From the NCBI RefSeq assembly GCF_024448935.1, contig NZ_JAMOIE010000018.1, forward strand, positions 1-64,000: a stretch of 64,000 nt of DNA, in the 5' to 3' direction. Shown in pieces: positions 7,818-18,106 of this stretch. Positions within the stretch are counted from its first letter, which is position 1. The number at the start of each line of letters is the position of its first letter. Source of the DNA: Stutzerimonas stutzeri (lineage in GTDB: Bacteria; Pseudomonadota; Gammaproteobacteria; Pseudomonadales; Pseudomonadaceae). Both the position numbers and the translations under genes were made by a program. Below the pieces are notes generated by a model. That model worked only from the letters and a program-made list of their open reading frames with translations, did no database searches and was not told the DNA's origin.

Positions 7818-9413
7818 TCAGGCAATCAGTTCCTTCAGCTTGGCTTTCACCAGCTTGCCGTTGGCATTGCGGGGTAGCGGCTCTTCCTGGAGCGTTACAT
7901 AATCCGGAACCTTATAGTCCGCCAGATTCTCCCGGCAGAACTGCCGGATGTCTTCCTCCGCCAGTTCCTGGCCTTCCAGTGTGGTCACGAACACGTGGAT
8001 TTTCTCACCCAGTACGTCGTCCGGATGGGGGATCACGGCGCATTCAACCACCGCCGGGTGGCCGGTGATCAGGTTCTCCAGTTCCACACTGTAGATGTTA
8101 TAGCCGCCCCGGTTGATCATGTCTTTCTTGCGATCAAAGACCCTGACAAAGCCATCCTCGTCGATGGAACCAATGTCGCCGGAGCGCCAGTGGCCGGCGG
8201 TGAATTCCCGTGCGCTGGCTTCCGGATTGTTCCAGTAACCGGGTACGACCATGGCGCCGCTGATCCAGAGTTCCCCGGACTGTCCGGGCTCCACTTCGTG
8301 GCCACGTTCATCCATGACCCGCACGTCACCGCAGGGCACAACCTGACCGACACTGTCGGCGTGCCGGCCAGCATCGCCCAGGGGTTGGACCGTGACCGGA
8401 GAAGTGGTTTCGGTGGCGCCATAAGCATTGATCAGCTCTAGATTCGGCAACTGTTCCCGGAGCCTGTCAATGGTAATCTCCGGCATGGGGGCGCCGCCAA
8501 AGCCCCCGATCCGCCAGGCGCTGAGATCGTGGTCCCGAAAATTGGTCCGCAGCAGACACAGGTTGTACATGGCCGGTACCATCACGCTGTGGGTCACTTT
8601 TTCCCGGGCGATCAGTTCCACCGCCTGGACGGCATCAAATTGGGGGATTACCACCACGCATCCGGCCACATGAAGCATGCTGAACACATTGGCCACCAGA
8701 CCGGTGACGTGACTGCCGGGTGCCACCAGCAGGCTGCGCTCGCCATCGCCCAGGGCCATGGTGTGCTCAAAGTGCATGACCGAGTGGATGATATTGAAGT
8801 GGGTCAGCATGACCCCCTTGGGCGTACCCGTAGTGCCCGAGGTGTAGAGAATGACCGCGGTGTCTTCCTCACGCGTGTCTGGTAGGGGTAGATCCGAACC
8901 CTCGACCCGGATCAGGTTATCAAAGGGCTCGCTGTGTATGACCTCTTCACCCACCGCGAACCGATGTTCGAGACCCGGCAGGCGGTCCGGGGCTGGGAGC
9001 TTGTTGGCCTGATCGGAACTGAAAATGATGACCCTGGCGTTCGAGTGTTCCAGCATGTAGCGGAGCCCCGGCGCCTGCTCGCGCGCATTCAGCGGAACAA
9101 CGATGGCACCGGCCCTGAGGATACCCAGCACCGACAGGACCAGCTCCGTACAGTTGCCCATCAGCAGGGCCACCCGGTCGCCTTCCTGGACACCGCGGTT
9201 TCGCAACTGGCCGGCCATGGCATCGGCCCTGTCTGCAGTTTGCCGGTAGCTCAGCCGGTCGTCACCACAAACGATGCAATCCGCATCCGGGGCCCGCTCC
9301 ACGGAAGCCTGGAACGAGGCAAGCACGCTGGGCAGCCGGTCCCGGTAACAACGGACGACGCGGTCGCCAAAATGCAGTTCGTGGTGGATGGCAAAGTTCG
9401 GGATGGTGCTCAT
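7818..9413 (-). CDS. Acyl-CoA ligase (AMP-binding, class I adenylate-forming)
   Basis: A 531-residue adenylate-forming ligase of full length. The P-loop is AVILYTSGTTGTPKGVMLTH (about residues 184-203); NAYGATETTS is motif A5; SGDIGSIDEDGFVRVFDRKKD is the hinge; and the C-terminal catalytic lysine sits in PLPRNANGKLVK. It activates a carboxylic acid as an acyl-AMP and then an acyl-CoA; the exact acid is not readable. GGAG lies about 10 bases before the ATG. It converges with the FadD remnant and is the likely entry enzyme for the beta-oxidation genes at 1.2-3.8 kb. Confidence 0.9.
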   Translation of the reverse strand: MSTIPNFAIHHELHFGDRVVRCYRDRLPSVLASFQASVERAPDADCIVCGDDRLSYRQTADRADAMAGQLRNRGVQEGDRVALLMGNCTELVLSVLGILRAGAIVVPLNAREQAPGLRYMLEHSNARVIIFSSDQANKLPAPDRLPGLEHRFAVGEEVIHSEPFDNLIRVEGSDLPLPDTREEDTAVILYTSGTTGTPKGVMLTHFNIIHSVMHFEHTMALGDGERSLLVAPGSHVTGLVANVFSMLHVAGCVVVIPQFDAVQAVELIAREKVTHSVMVPAMYNLCLLRTNFRDHDLSAWRIGGFGGAPMPEITIDRLREQLPNLELINAYGATETTSPVTVQPLGDAGRHADSVGQVVPCGDVRVMDERGHEVEPGQSGELWISGAMVVPGYWNNPEASAREFTAGHWRSGDIGSIDEDGFVRVFDRKKDMINRGGYNIYSVELENLITGHPAVVECAVIPHPDDVLGEKIHVFVTTLEGQELAEEDIRQFCRENLADYKVPDYVTLQEEPLPRNANGKLVKAKLKELIA

Positions 9414-9529
9414 GGTACTGGATCTCCGGTATGGGTATTTTTATTTTCCATCACTAGGTTAAACCACCGGCTTTCAGCTGGTCAGCTTTAGCGCCACCAT
9501 ACGCAGCTGGCTAAGAACAAAAAAGCTAA

Positions 9530-9763
9530 GAGCATGGCCGGGGTATTCGGCTCTGGCAATCAGCGAAAACCAACCGCCGCTCCATCAGCGCGGAGATAGT
9601 CGCACGCCTGGAGGAAAGCTTTCCGGGGCACTTTGCGAGCGAAGGGGGCGATTCCGTGCAGCCCGCAATGCGGTGCGGGCGGGTGCTTGATGGCGGATGG
9701 CACAACGAGGCCGTGTGGGCCCCGTTGTGTGCCTGGGAGCGTGACGGCGGGGTATTCAGCTGA
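9530..9763 (+). pseudogene. Arc-like ribbon-helix-helix protein remnant
   Basis: The frame (no usable ATG) contains TNRRSISAEIVARLEESF, a good match to the second half of the Arc-type ribbon-helix-helix DNA-binding domain of phage and mobile-element repressors. An acidic and tryptophan-rich tail follows to a TGA at 9761-9763. The beta strand that contacts DNA is not recognisable upstream, where a TAA occurs at 9527-9529. It is either a dead gene or a gene whose start is not seen. The remainder of the 9414-9766 gap holds the upstream region of the ligase and no other gene. Confidence 0.45.
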
Positions 9764-9766
9764 AAT

Positions 9767-9997
9767 CTAGTCTTCCAGCCATTCCTTCGGCACGTCGCGC
9801 CTGAGTGCGAGCTGGCACTGCTGATGATCAACATCGAACACGATGACCGCGGTGCCTTTGCGCAGTGCCTGGCGTACCCGCTCGACGCGGGTTTCCAGTG
9901 GCGTCTCGTCGCCATTATCGGTGCCCTCGCGGGTCACGAAGTCTTCGATGAGGCGGGTCAGGGTGTCAGGTTCGAGCTGGTCGTAAGGGATGAGCAT
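9767..9997 (-). CDS. yheU: YheU family protein (UPF0270)
   Basis: A 76-residue cytosolic protein beginning MLIPYDQLEPDTLTRLIEDF and followed by VTREGTDNG, the conserved start of the YheU/UPF0270 family; the length fits. Function is unknown. The frame is open further upstream inside the hybrid kinase gene, but family alignment fixes the start at 9997. It begins 10 bases after the kinase stop with no clear Shine-Dalgarno site, so it is probably translated by coupling. The same pairing occurs in P. aeruginosa, as I recall (PA3462-PA3463). Confidence 0.8.
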   Translation of the reverse strand: MLIPYDQLEPDTLTRLIEDFVTREGTDNGDETPLETRVERVRQALRKGTAVIVFDVDHQQCQLALRRDVPKEWLED

Positions 9998-10007
9998 CGG
10001 CGTCGGA

Positions 10008-12773
10008 TCAAGTGGGGTGGTGCAGATCGGGTTCGCTGACCGGCGCGTTGAGGAACCGGTCCAGGTAAGCATACAGCTGCTCGCTGTCCAATGGCTTGCC
10101 AATGAAATCGTCCATGCCGGCCTCGCTGCCAGCGCGGCGGTGCTCCTCAAGCACATGAGCGGTCAGTGCGATGATCGGCACGGGTCGCAGCTGCAATTGC
10201 GCTTCGAGTCGGCGGATCTGTCGGCTGGCCTCGAAGCCGTCCATTTCCGGCATCTCGCAGTCCATCAAAATCAGCTGCACGGCGGCCGGGTTCTCACTGT
10301 ATGCACTGACTGCCCTGCGCCCGTTTTCAGCAACCATGACCTCATAGCCGCGTTTGCGCAGCAGGCTGGACACGACCACCTGGCTGACCGGGTTGTCCTC
10401 GGCTGCAAGGATGAGTGGCTTGCGGCCTGTCAGGTTGTCTGCGGCTACCATCGCAGCGCCATTTGACGTTCGGGTTCGCTGATAGAGACGATGCAGTGCT
10501 TCGCGTAAGGGGCCGAGCAGCAGGGGCAGCGGCAGGCTTGCCAGGTGCAACGATGACGAAGCAGGTGAGGGCTCGCTTTGTGGCGGGTAGAGCAGCATCA
10601 CAAGCTGATTCGGTTCGAGCTGGTCGGCCACGGCGTTGAGCCATGCCTGTGGTTTGCCAGGCCAGGGTGCCATGATCACCAGCAGCGGGGCTGAAGCCTG
10701 ATCGTCGAGGTAGCGGCGCAGTCGTTGCGGCTCCTCGCAACGGACGATTCGCATGCCCCAACGGTGGAGCAGATTGCCCATCGCATCCAGTGCACAGATT
10801 TCCCGAGACGCGATCACGGCGGTTCGGCCCTCGAGCAAGGTCGTGAGGGGGTCAGAGTTGTCGCTCGCCTCCCGCAGCGGAATGTCGAAGCTGAACTGGC
10901 TGCCCTGGCCGGGCGTGCTCTGCACTTCGATCTGGCCGCCCATCATTTCCACCAGTTCCTTGCTGATGACCAAGCCCAGGCCGCTGCCACCGTAGCGTCG
11001 GGTTGTACTGGAATCACCCTGTGCGAAGGACTCGAACAGCTGGGCCAGCACCTCGGCGCGCATGCCGATGCCGCTGTCGGTGATCGAAAAGACCAGGCTT
11101 CGGCCGCCCTCCGGTCCCTGACAGACGACCTGCAGTACCACGCAACCCTGCTCGGTGAACTTCAACGAATTGCTCAGCAGATTCATCAGGACTTGCTTGA
11201 GGCGGGTCGGGTCGCCGCGCAGGCGGCGTGGCACCCCGGGCGCAAGGCTGAGATGCAGGTTCAGCTGCTTCTGCAGCGCCTGGGCCGTGAACAGGCTGAT
11301 GGTTTCGGAGGCCAGCGCTTCCAGGTCAAACTCGATGTCCTCCAGGACCAGTTTGCCGGCACCGATCCGTGCGTAGTCGAGGATGTCGTTGATGACCGTC
11401 ATCAGTGAGTGGCTGGAGCTGGCTACCGTATCGAGGTAGAAGCGCTGGTTACGATCCAGCGGGGTTTCACGCAGCAATTGCAGCATGCCCAAAACGCCGT
11501 TTAGTGGCGTGCGGATCTCGTGGCTCATTTTCGCCAGGAAGCGACTTTTTGCCTGGTTCTCGCTTTCTGCCCGCTCGGCTGCCTGGCGCGAACGGAAGCC
11601 TTCTTCCTTGAGCAGGTTGATACGGTCGGCGAGCCCGATCGACAGGGTGATCAACTCGAAGGCGATGCCGACTTTGACAATCGACGCGCCATACAGGCCC
11701 AGCAGGTTGAAGCCCAGGGAACCCGCTGTGGCGATGACGAACGTCGCCAGCAGGACGCCCCAGGCCAGCGTGTAATAAAGGCCATAGCGCACGCCGCGGC
11801 TCCAGACGAACGCACCGGTCAGCAGCAGGCCGATCGACGAGCCGATGACCATCACACTGGCGAGCACGCTCCAGACCCGCATTTCCAGAACGAAACCGGA
11901 CAGCAGCGCGCCCATCGACAGGATTAGCGCCACACGCAGGGCGAAGTCCAGGCGCGGGAAGTATTCTTGGGTATGCAGAAAATGGCGGGTGAACTGGATC
12001 GACACCAGGCAATGGCTGAGCATCAGCGCGTAGATGCCTAACGCGACCACACCGCCTGCATCGTTCAGCCACTTGACCAGTAGACCATCGAAGCTGAGTG
12101 CGAACAGGGCGACGTTGAGGTTGTAGATCAGGTACCAGAAATACGCCGGTTCACGCAGCGAGAGGAACAGGAAGAAGTTGTAGCAGAACATTGCAAACAG
12201 CACGCCATAGAAGGCACCGGCGAAGCCCATTGAATCTTCGAGCGCTTCGGCGTTGGCTGCATAGGTACTGAAATACAGCGGGACGTAGAGGGTGCTGGTG
12301 CTTTGCACGCGCACCAGCACGGTCGAGGTGCCCGGCGCGAGCTCCAATGGAAACAAGAAGTTACTGACCCTGACCGAGCGCTCATTGAACGGATGGTTGT
12401 CCCCCGAGTGCTGTCGGCTGATCCGGCCGTCCGGGTGACGGAGATACAGCTGGATATCGTCGAGCAGCGGGTAGTTGATTTCGACGAAGCCGCCGAGAGG
12501 GTCGTGGAGTTGGTTGTCCAGCTCGACACGGAACCACCAGACCGAATCGTTCTTCCCCTGATTGGGATGTACGCCTGACACCGGCTCGAAGGTCTTTTCG
12601 GGTAGCGCGAACACCTCGGCCACGCTCAGTTCGGCGGCAGGGTCTCTCAGAAAGTAACTTGAGCTGCCCAGTGCTTGGCGAAAATGCTGTGAATCCACGG
12701 GCACGGGCTCGAACGCCGATGCCTGAGCGGTCAGACAGTACAGGAAGACGGCCAGAAAAAGACGCGGCAGCAT
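10008..12773 (-). CDS. 7TMR-DISM hybrid sensor histidine kinase with two receiver-like domains
   Basis: A 921-residue inner-membrane hybrid kinase. A signal peptide ([20 protein letters not shown]) is followed by a periplasmic 7TMR-DISMED2-like beta domain (about residues 30-175) and seven membrane helices (about 185-380). The dimerisation domain has the phospho-accepting His in [18 protein letters not shown] (His about 418), then the ATPase domain with [11 protein letters not shown] and [11 protein letters not shown]. Residues about 645-760 look like a receiver that lacks the phosphorylatable Asp. The C-terminal receiver is intact ([13 protein letters not shown], Asp about 838; Lys in FIGKPLD). 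The architecture is that of RetS/LadS-type sensors. The start at 12773 is preferred over 12803 because it begins the signal peptide. It lies downstream of the NAGGN genes, 172 bases after the peptidase. Confidence 0.88.
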   Translation of the reverse strand: MLPRLFLAVFLYCLTAQASAFEPVPVDSQHFRQALGSSSYFLRDPAAELSVAEVFALPEKTFEPVSGVHPNQGKNDSVWWFRVELDNQLHDPLGGFVEINYPLLDDIQLYLRHPDGRISRQHSGDNHPFNERSVRVSNFLFPLELAPGTSTVLVRVQSTSTLYVPLYFSTYAANAEALEDSMGFAGAFYGVLFAMFCYNFFLFLSLREPAYFWYLIYNLNVALFALSFDGLLVKWLNDAGGVVALGIYALMLSHCLVSIQFTRHFLHTQEYFPRLDFALRVALILSMGALLSGFVLEMRVWSVLASVMVIGSSIGLLLTGAFVWSRGVRYGLYYTLAWGVLLATFVIATAGSLGFNLLGLYGASIVKVGIAFELITLSIGLADRINLLKEEGFRSRQAAERAESENQAKSRFLAKMSHEIRTPLNGVLGMLQLLRETPLDRNQRFYLDTVASSSHSLMTVINDILDYARIGAGKLVLEDIEFDLEALASETISLFTAQALQKQLNLHLSLAPGVPRRLRGDPTRLKQVLMNLLSNSLKFTEQGCVVLQVVCQGPEGGRSLVFSITDSGIGMRAEVLAQLFESFAQGDSSTTRRYGGSGLGLVISKELVEMMGGQIEVQSTPGQGSQFSFDIPLREASDNSDPLTTLLEGRTAVIASREICALDAMGNLLHRWGMRIVRCEEPQRLRRYLDDQASAPLLVIMAPWPGKPQAWLNAVADQLEPNQLVMLLYPPQSEPSPASSSLHLASLPLPLLLGPLREALHRLYQRTRTSNGAAMVAADNLTGRKPLILAAEDNPVSQVVVSSLLRKRGYEVMVAENGRRAVSAYSENPAAVQLILMDCEMPEMDGFEASRQIRRLEAQLQLRPVPIIALTAHVLEEHRRAGSEAGMDDFIGKPLDSEQLYAYLDRFLNAPVSEPDLHHPT

Positions 12774-12945
12774 GTTATTGACCCAAGGCGTGCAAACTTG
12801 CAAAACGCAGTTTCCAGTCGCGCGAAGGACAAATCCCTTCGCTTCATGCCTGACTGTTTCAGAGGTTTGCGACTTTGCCCGGATCAGCGCCGCGCCGCAA
12901 TCGGCAATTGCCTTCCAGTTGGCGGCGCATCATGAAACGTGCCCA

Positions 12946-14145
12946 TCAACCGGACGAATCATCGGTTTGCCTGTCGAAGATCGAATCGACTGCCGGCACG
13001 CGCGTGTCGTTCTCCATTTGGGTCACGTGTTCCAGTTGATGGCTGAAGTTTTCCAGCGAGTCTTTGCTCGTATGGGCGTCACTGGTGAAGACCGGTGGGC
13101 TCAGCAAGTAAGCCGAAATCAAGCGGCTCATGGCCGCCAGGCTGTCGATGTGGGTGCGCTCATAGCCATGCGTCGCGTCGCAGCCAAAGGCCAGCAGAGC
13201 GGTGCGGATGTCGTGACCGGCGGCAATCGCCGACTGCGCATCGCTGTGGTAATAGCGGAACAGATCGCGACGCACCGGGACCTCATTGGCTTCGGCCAGT
13301 TTCAACAGGTGCCGCGACAGGTGGAAATCATAAGGCCCGCCTGAATCCTGCATGGCTACGGTGACGGCGTGTTCGCTGGATTCCTGACCCTTGGCCGTCG
13401 GCGCGATGTCGATGCCGACGAACTCGCTGACATCCCAGGGCAGGGCGCCGGCTGCACCGGAACCGGTTTCCTCGGTAATGGTAAACAGCGGATGGCAGTC
13501 GATCGGCGGCTCCCGGCCGCTTTCAACCACGGCTTTGAGCGACGCCAGCAAGGCTGCCACTCCGGCCTTGTCGTCCAGATGGCGCGCGCTGATGTAACCG
13601 CTGTCGGTGAACTCGGGCATCGGGTCGAACGCGACGAAATCGCCCACATTGATTCCTAGCGCAAGCGTGTCGGCGCGGCTCGCCGTGTAGCCGTCCAGGC
13701 GCAGTTCGACGTGGTTCCAGCTGATCGGCATCTCGTCGACCGCGGTATTGAATGCATGTCCCGAGGCCAGAAGCGGCAGCACGCTACCGCGGACCACGCC
13801 GGTGTCGGTGAACACGCTGACGCGGCTGCCTTCGGCGAAACGACTGGACCAGCAACCCACCGGGGACAGGCCAAGTCGGCCATTGTCCTGGATCTCCCGG
13901 ACGCTGGCGCCGATGGTATCCAGGTGTGCGGCGATGGCTCGATCCGGGCTGTACCGACGGCCTTTGAGTGTGGCGCGGATGGTCCCGCGACGGGTCAGCT
14001 CGAAGGGAATGCCAAGCTCCTTCAGCCGCTCCGCCACGTAGCGAACGATGGTGTCGGTGAAGCCGGTGGGGCTGGGAATGGCGAGCATTTCCAGCAGCAC
14101 GCGTTGCAGGTAGTTGAGGTCTGGTTCTGGAAGCTTGGCAATCAT
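12946..14145 (-). CDS. NAGGN-system M42-like metallopeptidase
   Basis: A 399-residue zinc aminopeptidase-like protein of the osmoprotectant NAGGN system, probably turning over or processing N-acetylglutaminylglutamine amide. Metal-binding motifs are visible: AAHLDTIGASV (about residues 59-69), ARHLDDKAGVAALLAS (about 185-200), ITEETGSGAAGALP (acidic catalytic pair) and the final CDATHGYERTHI. AAGGA at 6 bases selects the second ATG (14145); the ATG at 14151 would leave no spacing. It is the third gene of the asnO-ngg-peptidase set, 141 bases after ngg and on the same strand. Known in the family: these three genes travel together in pseudomonads and are induced by osmotic stress. Confidence 0.88.
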   Translation of the reverse strand: MIAKLPEPDLNYLQRVLLEMLAIPSPTGFTDTIVRYVAERLKELGIPFELTRRGTIRATLKGRRYSPDRAIAAHLDTIGASVREIQDNGRLGLSPVGCWSSRFAEGSRVSVFTDTGVVRGSVLPLLASGHAFNTAVDEMPISWNHVELRLDGYTASRADTLALGINVGDFVAFDPMPEFTDSGYISARHLDDKAGVAALLASLKAVVESGREPPIDCHPLFTITEETGSGAAGALPWDVSEFVGIDIAPTAKGQESSEHAVTVAMQDSGGPYDFHLSRHLLKLAEANEVPVRRDLFRYYHSDAQSAIAAGHDIRTALLAFGCDATHGYERTHIDSLAAMSRLISAYLLSPPVFTSDAHTSKDSLENFSHQLEHVTQMENDTRVPAVDSIFDRQTDDSSG

Positions 14146-14286
14146 GATCATTCCTTGGCGGCGAAAAACGGGCCGCCGCCATCTAGGTGAGTGAAGTTGA
14201 GCTGCGGTAGCGCCACAAGCGAGGCGGCTGGGCCATTCCGCCACATGAGGTGCCGGAGCCAGGCTATCAATCGCCTGGTTGGCCCG

Positions 14287-16029
14287 CTAATGGGTGCCGT
14301 AGCTGAGTGGGAAGAGCAGGTCGACGAAGCGTTCGGCGGTCGGCTGTGGATGATGATTGGCCAGGCCGACTCGCTCATTCGCTTCGATGAACACGTATTC
14401 AGGCCGGTCTGCCGCCGGCACCAACAGATCGAGACCAACCACCGGGATATCCAGCGCACGGGCCGCGCGGACGGCAGCGTCGATCAGCTCGGGGTGCAAC
14501 TGATCGGTTACATCGTCGAGCGTGCCGCCAGTATGCAGATTGGCGGTACGACGAACCGTCAGGTGCTGGCCACATGACAGCACGCTGTCGTAATCGAAGC
14601 CGGCTTCGCTGATGCATCGCTGGGTTTCCTCATCCATCGGGATTTTGCTTTCGCCACCGGTCGCGGCCTGGCGGCGGCGACTCTGGGTTTCGATCAGTTC
14701 CCGGATGGAGTGGCGGCCGTCGCCAATTACTTCGGAGGGACGTCGAATTGCCGCAGCGACCACCTCATAGCCGATCACCACGATGCGCAGATCGAGGCCG
14801 GGATGGAAGCTTTCGAGCAAGACGCGTTGATCGAAGTGGCGTGCGCGGGTAATCGCTTGTTCCACGTCCTCAGGGCTACGCAGATCGACCGAGACCCCAT
14901 GGCCCTGTTCGCCATCGAGCGGCTTGACCACGACACGGCCATGTCTTTGCAGAAACGCCTCGTTGTCCTCTGGCGATCCCGCGAGCTGCTGCGCTGGCAG
15001 TTTGAGCCCGGCGCGGGCGAGGGTGCGGTGGGTCAGGCTCTTGTCCTGGCACAACGTCATGCTTACCGCTGAAGTGAGGTCCGACAGTGATTCGCGGCAG
15101 CGCACCTTCCGGCCGCCCTGGGTCAGGGTGAACAGGCCCGCGTCGGCGTCGTCGATGGTGATTTCGATGCCACGGCGCCGTGCCTCGTCGACGATGATCC
15201 TGGCATAGGGATTCAGCTCGGCTTCCGGGCCAGGCCCCAGAAACAAGGGCTGGTTGAAGGTGTTCTTGCGTTTGACCGTGAAGGTCTGCAGGTCACGGAA
15301 ACCGAGTTTGGCATAGAGCGCCTTGGCCTGCTTGTTGTCGTGCAGCACTGACAAATCGAGGTAGGCCAGCCCGCGTCCCATGTAGTGTTCGATCAAATGG
15401 CGAACCAGCGCTTCGCCTACGCCAGGGCGGCTGCAGTTCGGCGCGACCGCCAGACACCAGAGGCTGGAGCCGTTCTCCGGATCGTTGAAAGCCTTGTGGT
15501 GATTGATGCCCATGACACTGCCGATGATCTGGCCGGAGTCGTCGTCCTCGGCCAGCCAATAAACCGGACCACCTTGCTCTCGTGGGGTGCACAGCTCCGG
15601 GTTGACGGGCAGCATATGGCGGGACTGGTACAGGCTATTGATCGCCTTCCAGTCCGCCTCGCTCTGGGCGCGCCGAATGCCGAAACCGCGGAAGCTGCGG
15701 CGGGCCGGGCGGTAGTCGGTGAACCAGATGCGAGAGGTGTCCGAGGGGTCAAGGAACAGCTGCTGCGGCGCATAGGCGAGCACTTGGTGCGGCGCGGCAA
15801 CGTACAGCGCAATGTCCCGCTCCCCGGCCTGTTCATGGAGCAGGTCGGCAGCGAGCTTTTCAGGGTCGGAGTAGGTGTGTCCGATCAGAATCCGGCCCCA
15901 GCCACAGTGCAGGGTTACAGGCGCCCGAGGTTGCGCCTGGCCATCCTCCGCGAGTCGTTGCTGCAGGCGCTCGTAGGTCGGTGTCTGGCCGCGTAACAGC
16001 CGCTGTCCATAGGCTTGAGACTTCTGCAT
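14287..16029 (-). CDS. ngg: N-acetylglutaminylglutamine synthetase (GNAT-ATP-grasp fusion)
   Basis: A 580-residue two-domain enzyme. The N-terminal half contains a GNAT acetyltransferase (about residues 105-260; GSSLWCLAVAPNCSRPGVGE is the acetyl-CoA loop). The C-terminal half is an ATP-grasp ligase (about 310-580) with GRVVVKPLDGEQGHGVSVDL binding ATP and VFIEANERVGLANH the metal-binding end. It acetylates and joins glutamines to give N-acetylglutaminylglutamine, a compatible-solute precursor. AAGGA 7 bases before the ATG at 16029 rules out the upstream GTG at 16053. It is 83 bases downstream of asnO. Confidence 0.9.
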   Translation of the reverse strand: MQKSQAYGQRLLRGQTPTYERLQQRLAEDGQAQPRAPVTLHCGWGRILIGHTYSDPEKLAADLLHEQAGERDIALYVAAPHQVLAYAPQQLFLDPSDTSRIWFTDYRPARRSFRGFGIRRAQSEADWKAINSLYQSRHMLPVNPELCTPREQGGPVYWLAEDDDSGQIIGSVMGINHHKAFNDPENGSSLWCLAVAPNCSRPGVGEALVRHLIEHYMGRGLAYLDLSVLHDNKQAKALYAKLGFRDLQTFTVKRKNTFNQPLFLGPGPEAELNPYARIIVDEARRRGIEITIDDADAGLFTLTQGGRKVRCRESLSDLTSAVSMTLCQDKSLTHRTLARAGLKLPAQQLAGSPEDNEAFLQRHGRVVVKPLDGEQGHGVSVDLRSPEDVEQAITRARHFDQRVLLESFHPGLDLRIVVIGYEVVAAAIRRPSEVIGDGRHSIRELIETQSRRRQAATGGESKIPMDEETQRCISEAGFDYDSVLSCGQHLTVRRTANLHTGGTLDDVTDQLHPELIDAAVRAARALDIPVVGLDLLVPAADRPEYVFIEANERVGLANHHPQPTAERFVDLLFPLSYGTH

Positions 16030-16112
16030 GGTACGGTCCTTGGAGCTTGTCACGACGTCGCGGCATTCGTCCTGTCAACGCGCCTGGGCGCCGTGCCGTC
16101 ATGATCGGGTTG

Positions 16113-17885
16113 TTAGAGGCCTTGTTCGCTCAACCATAGATTGACCGCTGCCAGCTGCCATAATTTCGAGCCGCGCAGGGGCGTCAGTTGGCCCTCCGGG
16201 TCGTTGAACAGCTTGTCCAGCATTGCCGGGTTGTACAGTCCGCGATCCTGGCTCGGGTCCGTCAGCAGCTCGCGCACCCAGTTCAGCGTGTCACCCTGCA
16301 GGTGCTTGAGGCCCGGCACCGGGAAATAGCCCTTGGGGCGGTCGATGACCGCGGCCGGGATGACCTTGCGCGCGGCTTCCTTGAGCACATACTTGCCGCC
16401 ATCGGGCAGCTTGTACTTCGCGGGAATTCGTGCCGAAAGCCCGGCCACGTTGTGATCGAGAAACGGCACCCGTGCCTCGAGGCCCCAGGCCATGGTCATG
16501 TTGTCGACGCGCTTGACCGGATCATCGACCAGCATCACCGTACTGTCGATTCGCAGGGCCTTGTCGACGGCCGCATCGGCGCCCGGTTGGGCGAAGTGCT
16601 GACGAACGAAGTCGCCGGAGAAGTCGCCCTTGACCCACTGCTGCTGCACGGTGTCGGCGTATTCCTCGAAGCTGCGGTCGCGGAAGGCGTTGAGATAAGC
16701 CTCGACGGGGTCGTCGGCACCGTCCACCTGCGGATACCAGTGATAGCCAGCGAACAGCTCATCGGCACCTTGACCGCTTTGGACTACCTTGCAGTGTTTG
16801 GATACTTCCCGTGAGAGCAGGTAGAAGGCGATGCAGTCGTGACTGACCATCGGTTCGCTCATGGCGCGAAAGGCGGCAGGCAGCTGTTCGAGGATTTCCT
16901 TCTCCTGAATCCGCAGCTGGTGATGGCGCGTCCCGTAATGCTGCGCAATCAGATCCGAATACTTGAATTCGTCGCCACGCTCGCCGCCGGCATCCTCAAA
17001 GCCGATGGAGAAGGTCTGCAAGTTATCCGCAGCGCCGGCTTCGCGAAGCAGGCCGACCAGCAAGCTGGAGTCGACGCCACCGGACAGCAGCACGCCCACG
17101 TCGACCGCCGCGCGATGACGCAAGGCGACGGACTCGCGCAGGGTTGTCAGGGTGCGCTCCTGCCAGTCTTCGAAGCTGTAGTCTTGCTCCTCTTCCGACG
17201 CCCCGAACTCCAGCGTCCACCAGCGGTGTTGGCTGGTCTTGCCGCTGGCATCAATACGCATGAAGGTGCCGGGAGGCAGCTTCTCGATACCCGCAATCAG
17301 CGTGTCCGGCGCCGGCACTACGGCATGGAAGCTCAAATAGTGGTTCAGTGCCACCGGGTTCAGCACACCGGCAATGTCGCCGCCCTTGAGCAACGCCGGG
17401 AGCGTCGAGGCAAAGCGCAGGCGCGCGCCGGTGCGCGACAGATAGAGCGGCTTGATGCCGAGGCGATCACGGGCGATGAACAGTTCCTGTACGTCGCGCT
17501 GCCAGATGGCGAAGGCGAACATGCCATTCAGGCGCGGCAACAAGGCTTCGCCCCAGGCATGAAAGCCCTTGAGCAGCACCTCGGTGTCGCCCTCGGAAAA
17601 GAAGCGATAGCCCAGTGCCTCCAGCTCGGCGCGCAATTCCGGATAGTTGTAGATGGCGCCGTTGAACACCATCGACAAACCGAGTGCCGAATCGACCATT
17701 GGCTGACCCGAGGCCTCGCACAGGTCCATGATTTTCAAGCGTCGGTGACCGAGCGCCAGAGGGCCTTGGCTGTTGAAGCCACAGGCGTCCGGGCCGCGAG
17801 CAGTCAGGGATTGAGTGATGCGTTCAACCGCGGCCAGATCGGCCGGTTGATTATCGAAGCGAAGTTCGCCAGCTATGCCGCACAT
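16113..17885 (-). CDS. asnO: N-acetylglutaminylglutamine amidotransferase (AsnB-like)
   Basis: A 590-residue class II glutamine amidotransferase of the asparagine synthase family. It starts MCGIAGELRF, so Cys2 is the N-terminal nucleophile that releases ammonia from glutamine. The synthetase domain has the pyrophosphate loop VGVLLSGGVDSSLLVGLL (about residues 264-281) and later QSGQGADELFAGYHWYP. It amidates the C-terminus of N-acetylglutaminylglutamine to form NAGGN. It is first in the three-gene operon and faces a MarR-type gene across 221 bases. The AsnB-ngg-peptidase trio separates it from housekeeping asparagine synthetase. Confidence 0.9.
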   Translation of the reverse strand: MCGIAGELRFDNQPADLAAVERITQSLTARGPDACGFNSQGPLALGHRRLKIMDLCEASGQPMVDSALGLSMVFNGAIYNYPELRAELEALGYRFFSEGDTEVLLKGFHAWGEALLPRLNGMFAFAIWQRDVQELFIARDRLGIKPLYLSRTGARLRFASTLPALLKGGDIAGVLNPVALNHYLSFHAVVPAPDTLIAGIEKLPPGTFMRIDASGKTSQHRWWTLEFGASEEEQDYSFEDWQERTLTTLRESVALRHRAAVDVGVLLSGGVDSSLLVGLLREAGAADNLQTFSIGFEDAGGERGDEFKYSDLIAQHYGTRHHQLRIQEKEILEQLPAAFRAMSEPMVSHDCIAFYLLSREVSKHCKVVQSGQGADELFAGYHWYPQVDGADDPVEAYLNAFRDRSFEEYADTVQQQWVKGDFSGDFVRQHFAQPGADAAVDKALRIDSTVMLVDDPVKRVDNMTMAWGLEARVPFLDHNVAGLSARIPAKYKLPDGGKYVLKEAARKVIPAAVIDRPKGYFPVPGLKHLQGDTLNWVRELLTDPSQDRGLYNPAMLDKLFNDPEGQLTPLRGSKLWQLAAVNLWLSEQGL

Positions 17886-18106
17886 AAGATCCTTACCGGT
17901 GTTGCCGTTGGGGAGTGTGACTGATGCTCGGATCGCGAAGTTCAGGTTTTCAGACCAGCGTATAGCGCTCTGGCTCGCCGGCTGCGGTGATCATTCAGGT
18001 GCGTCCCGCACAGGCTGAGTCGCACCCTGCTGCGTCAGTCAGGTTTTACAGGGAAACAAAGAAAGTGCTTTCATGTCAAACCGTGACCCAGCTGATTATG
18101 TTGTTT

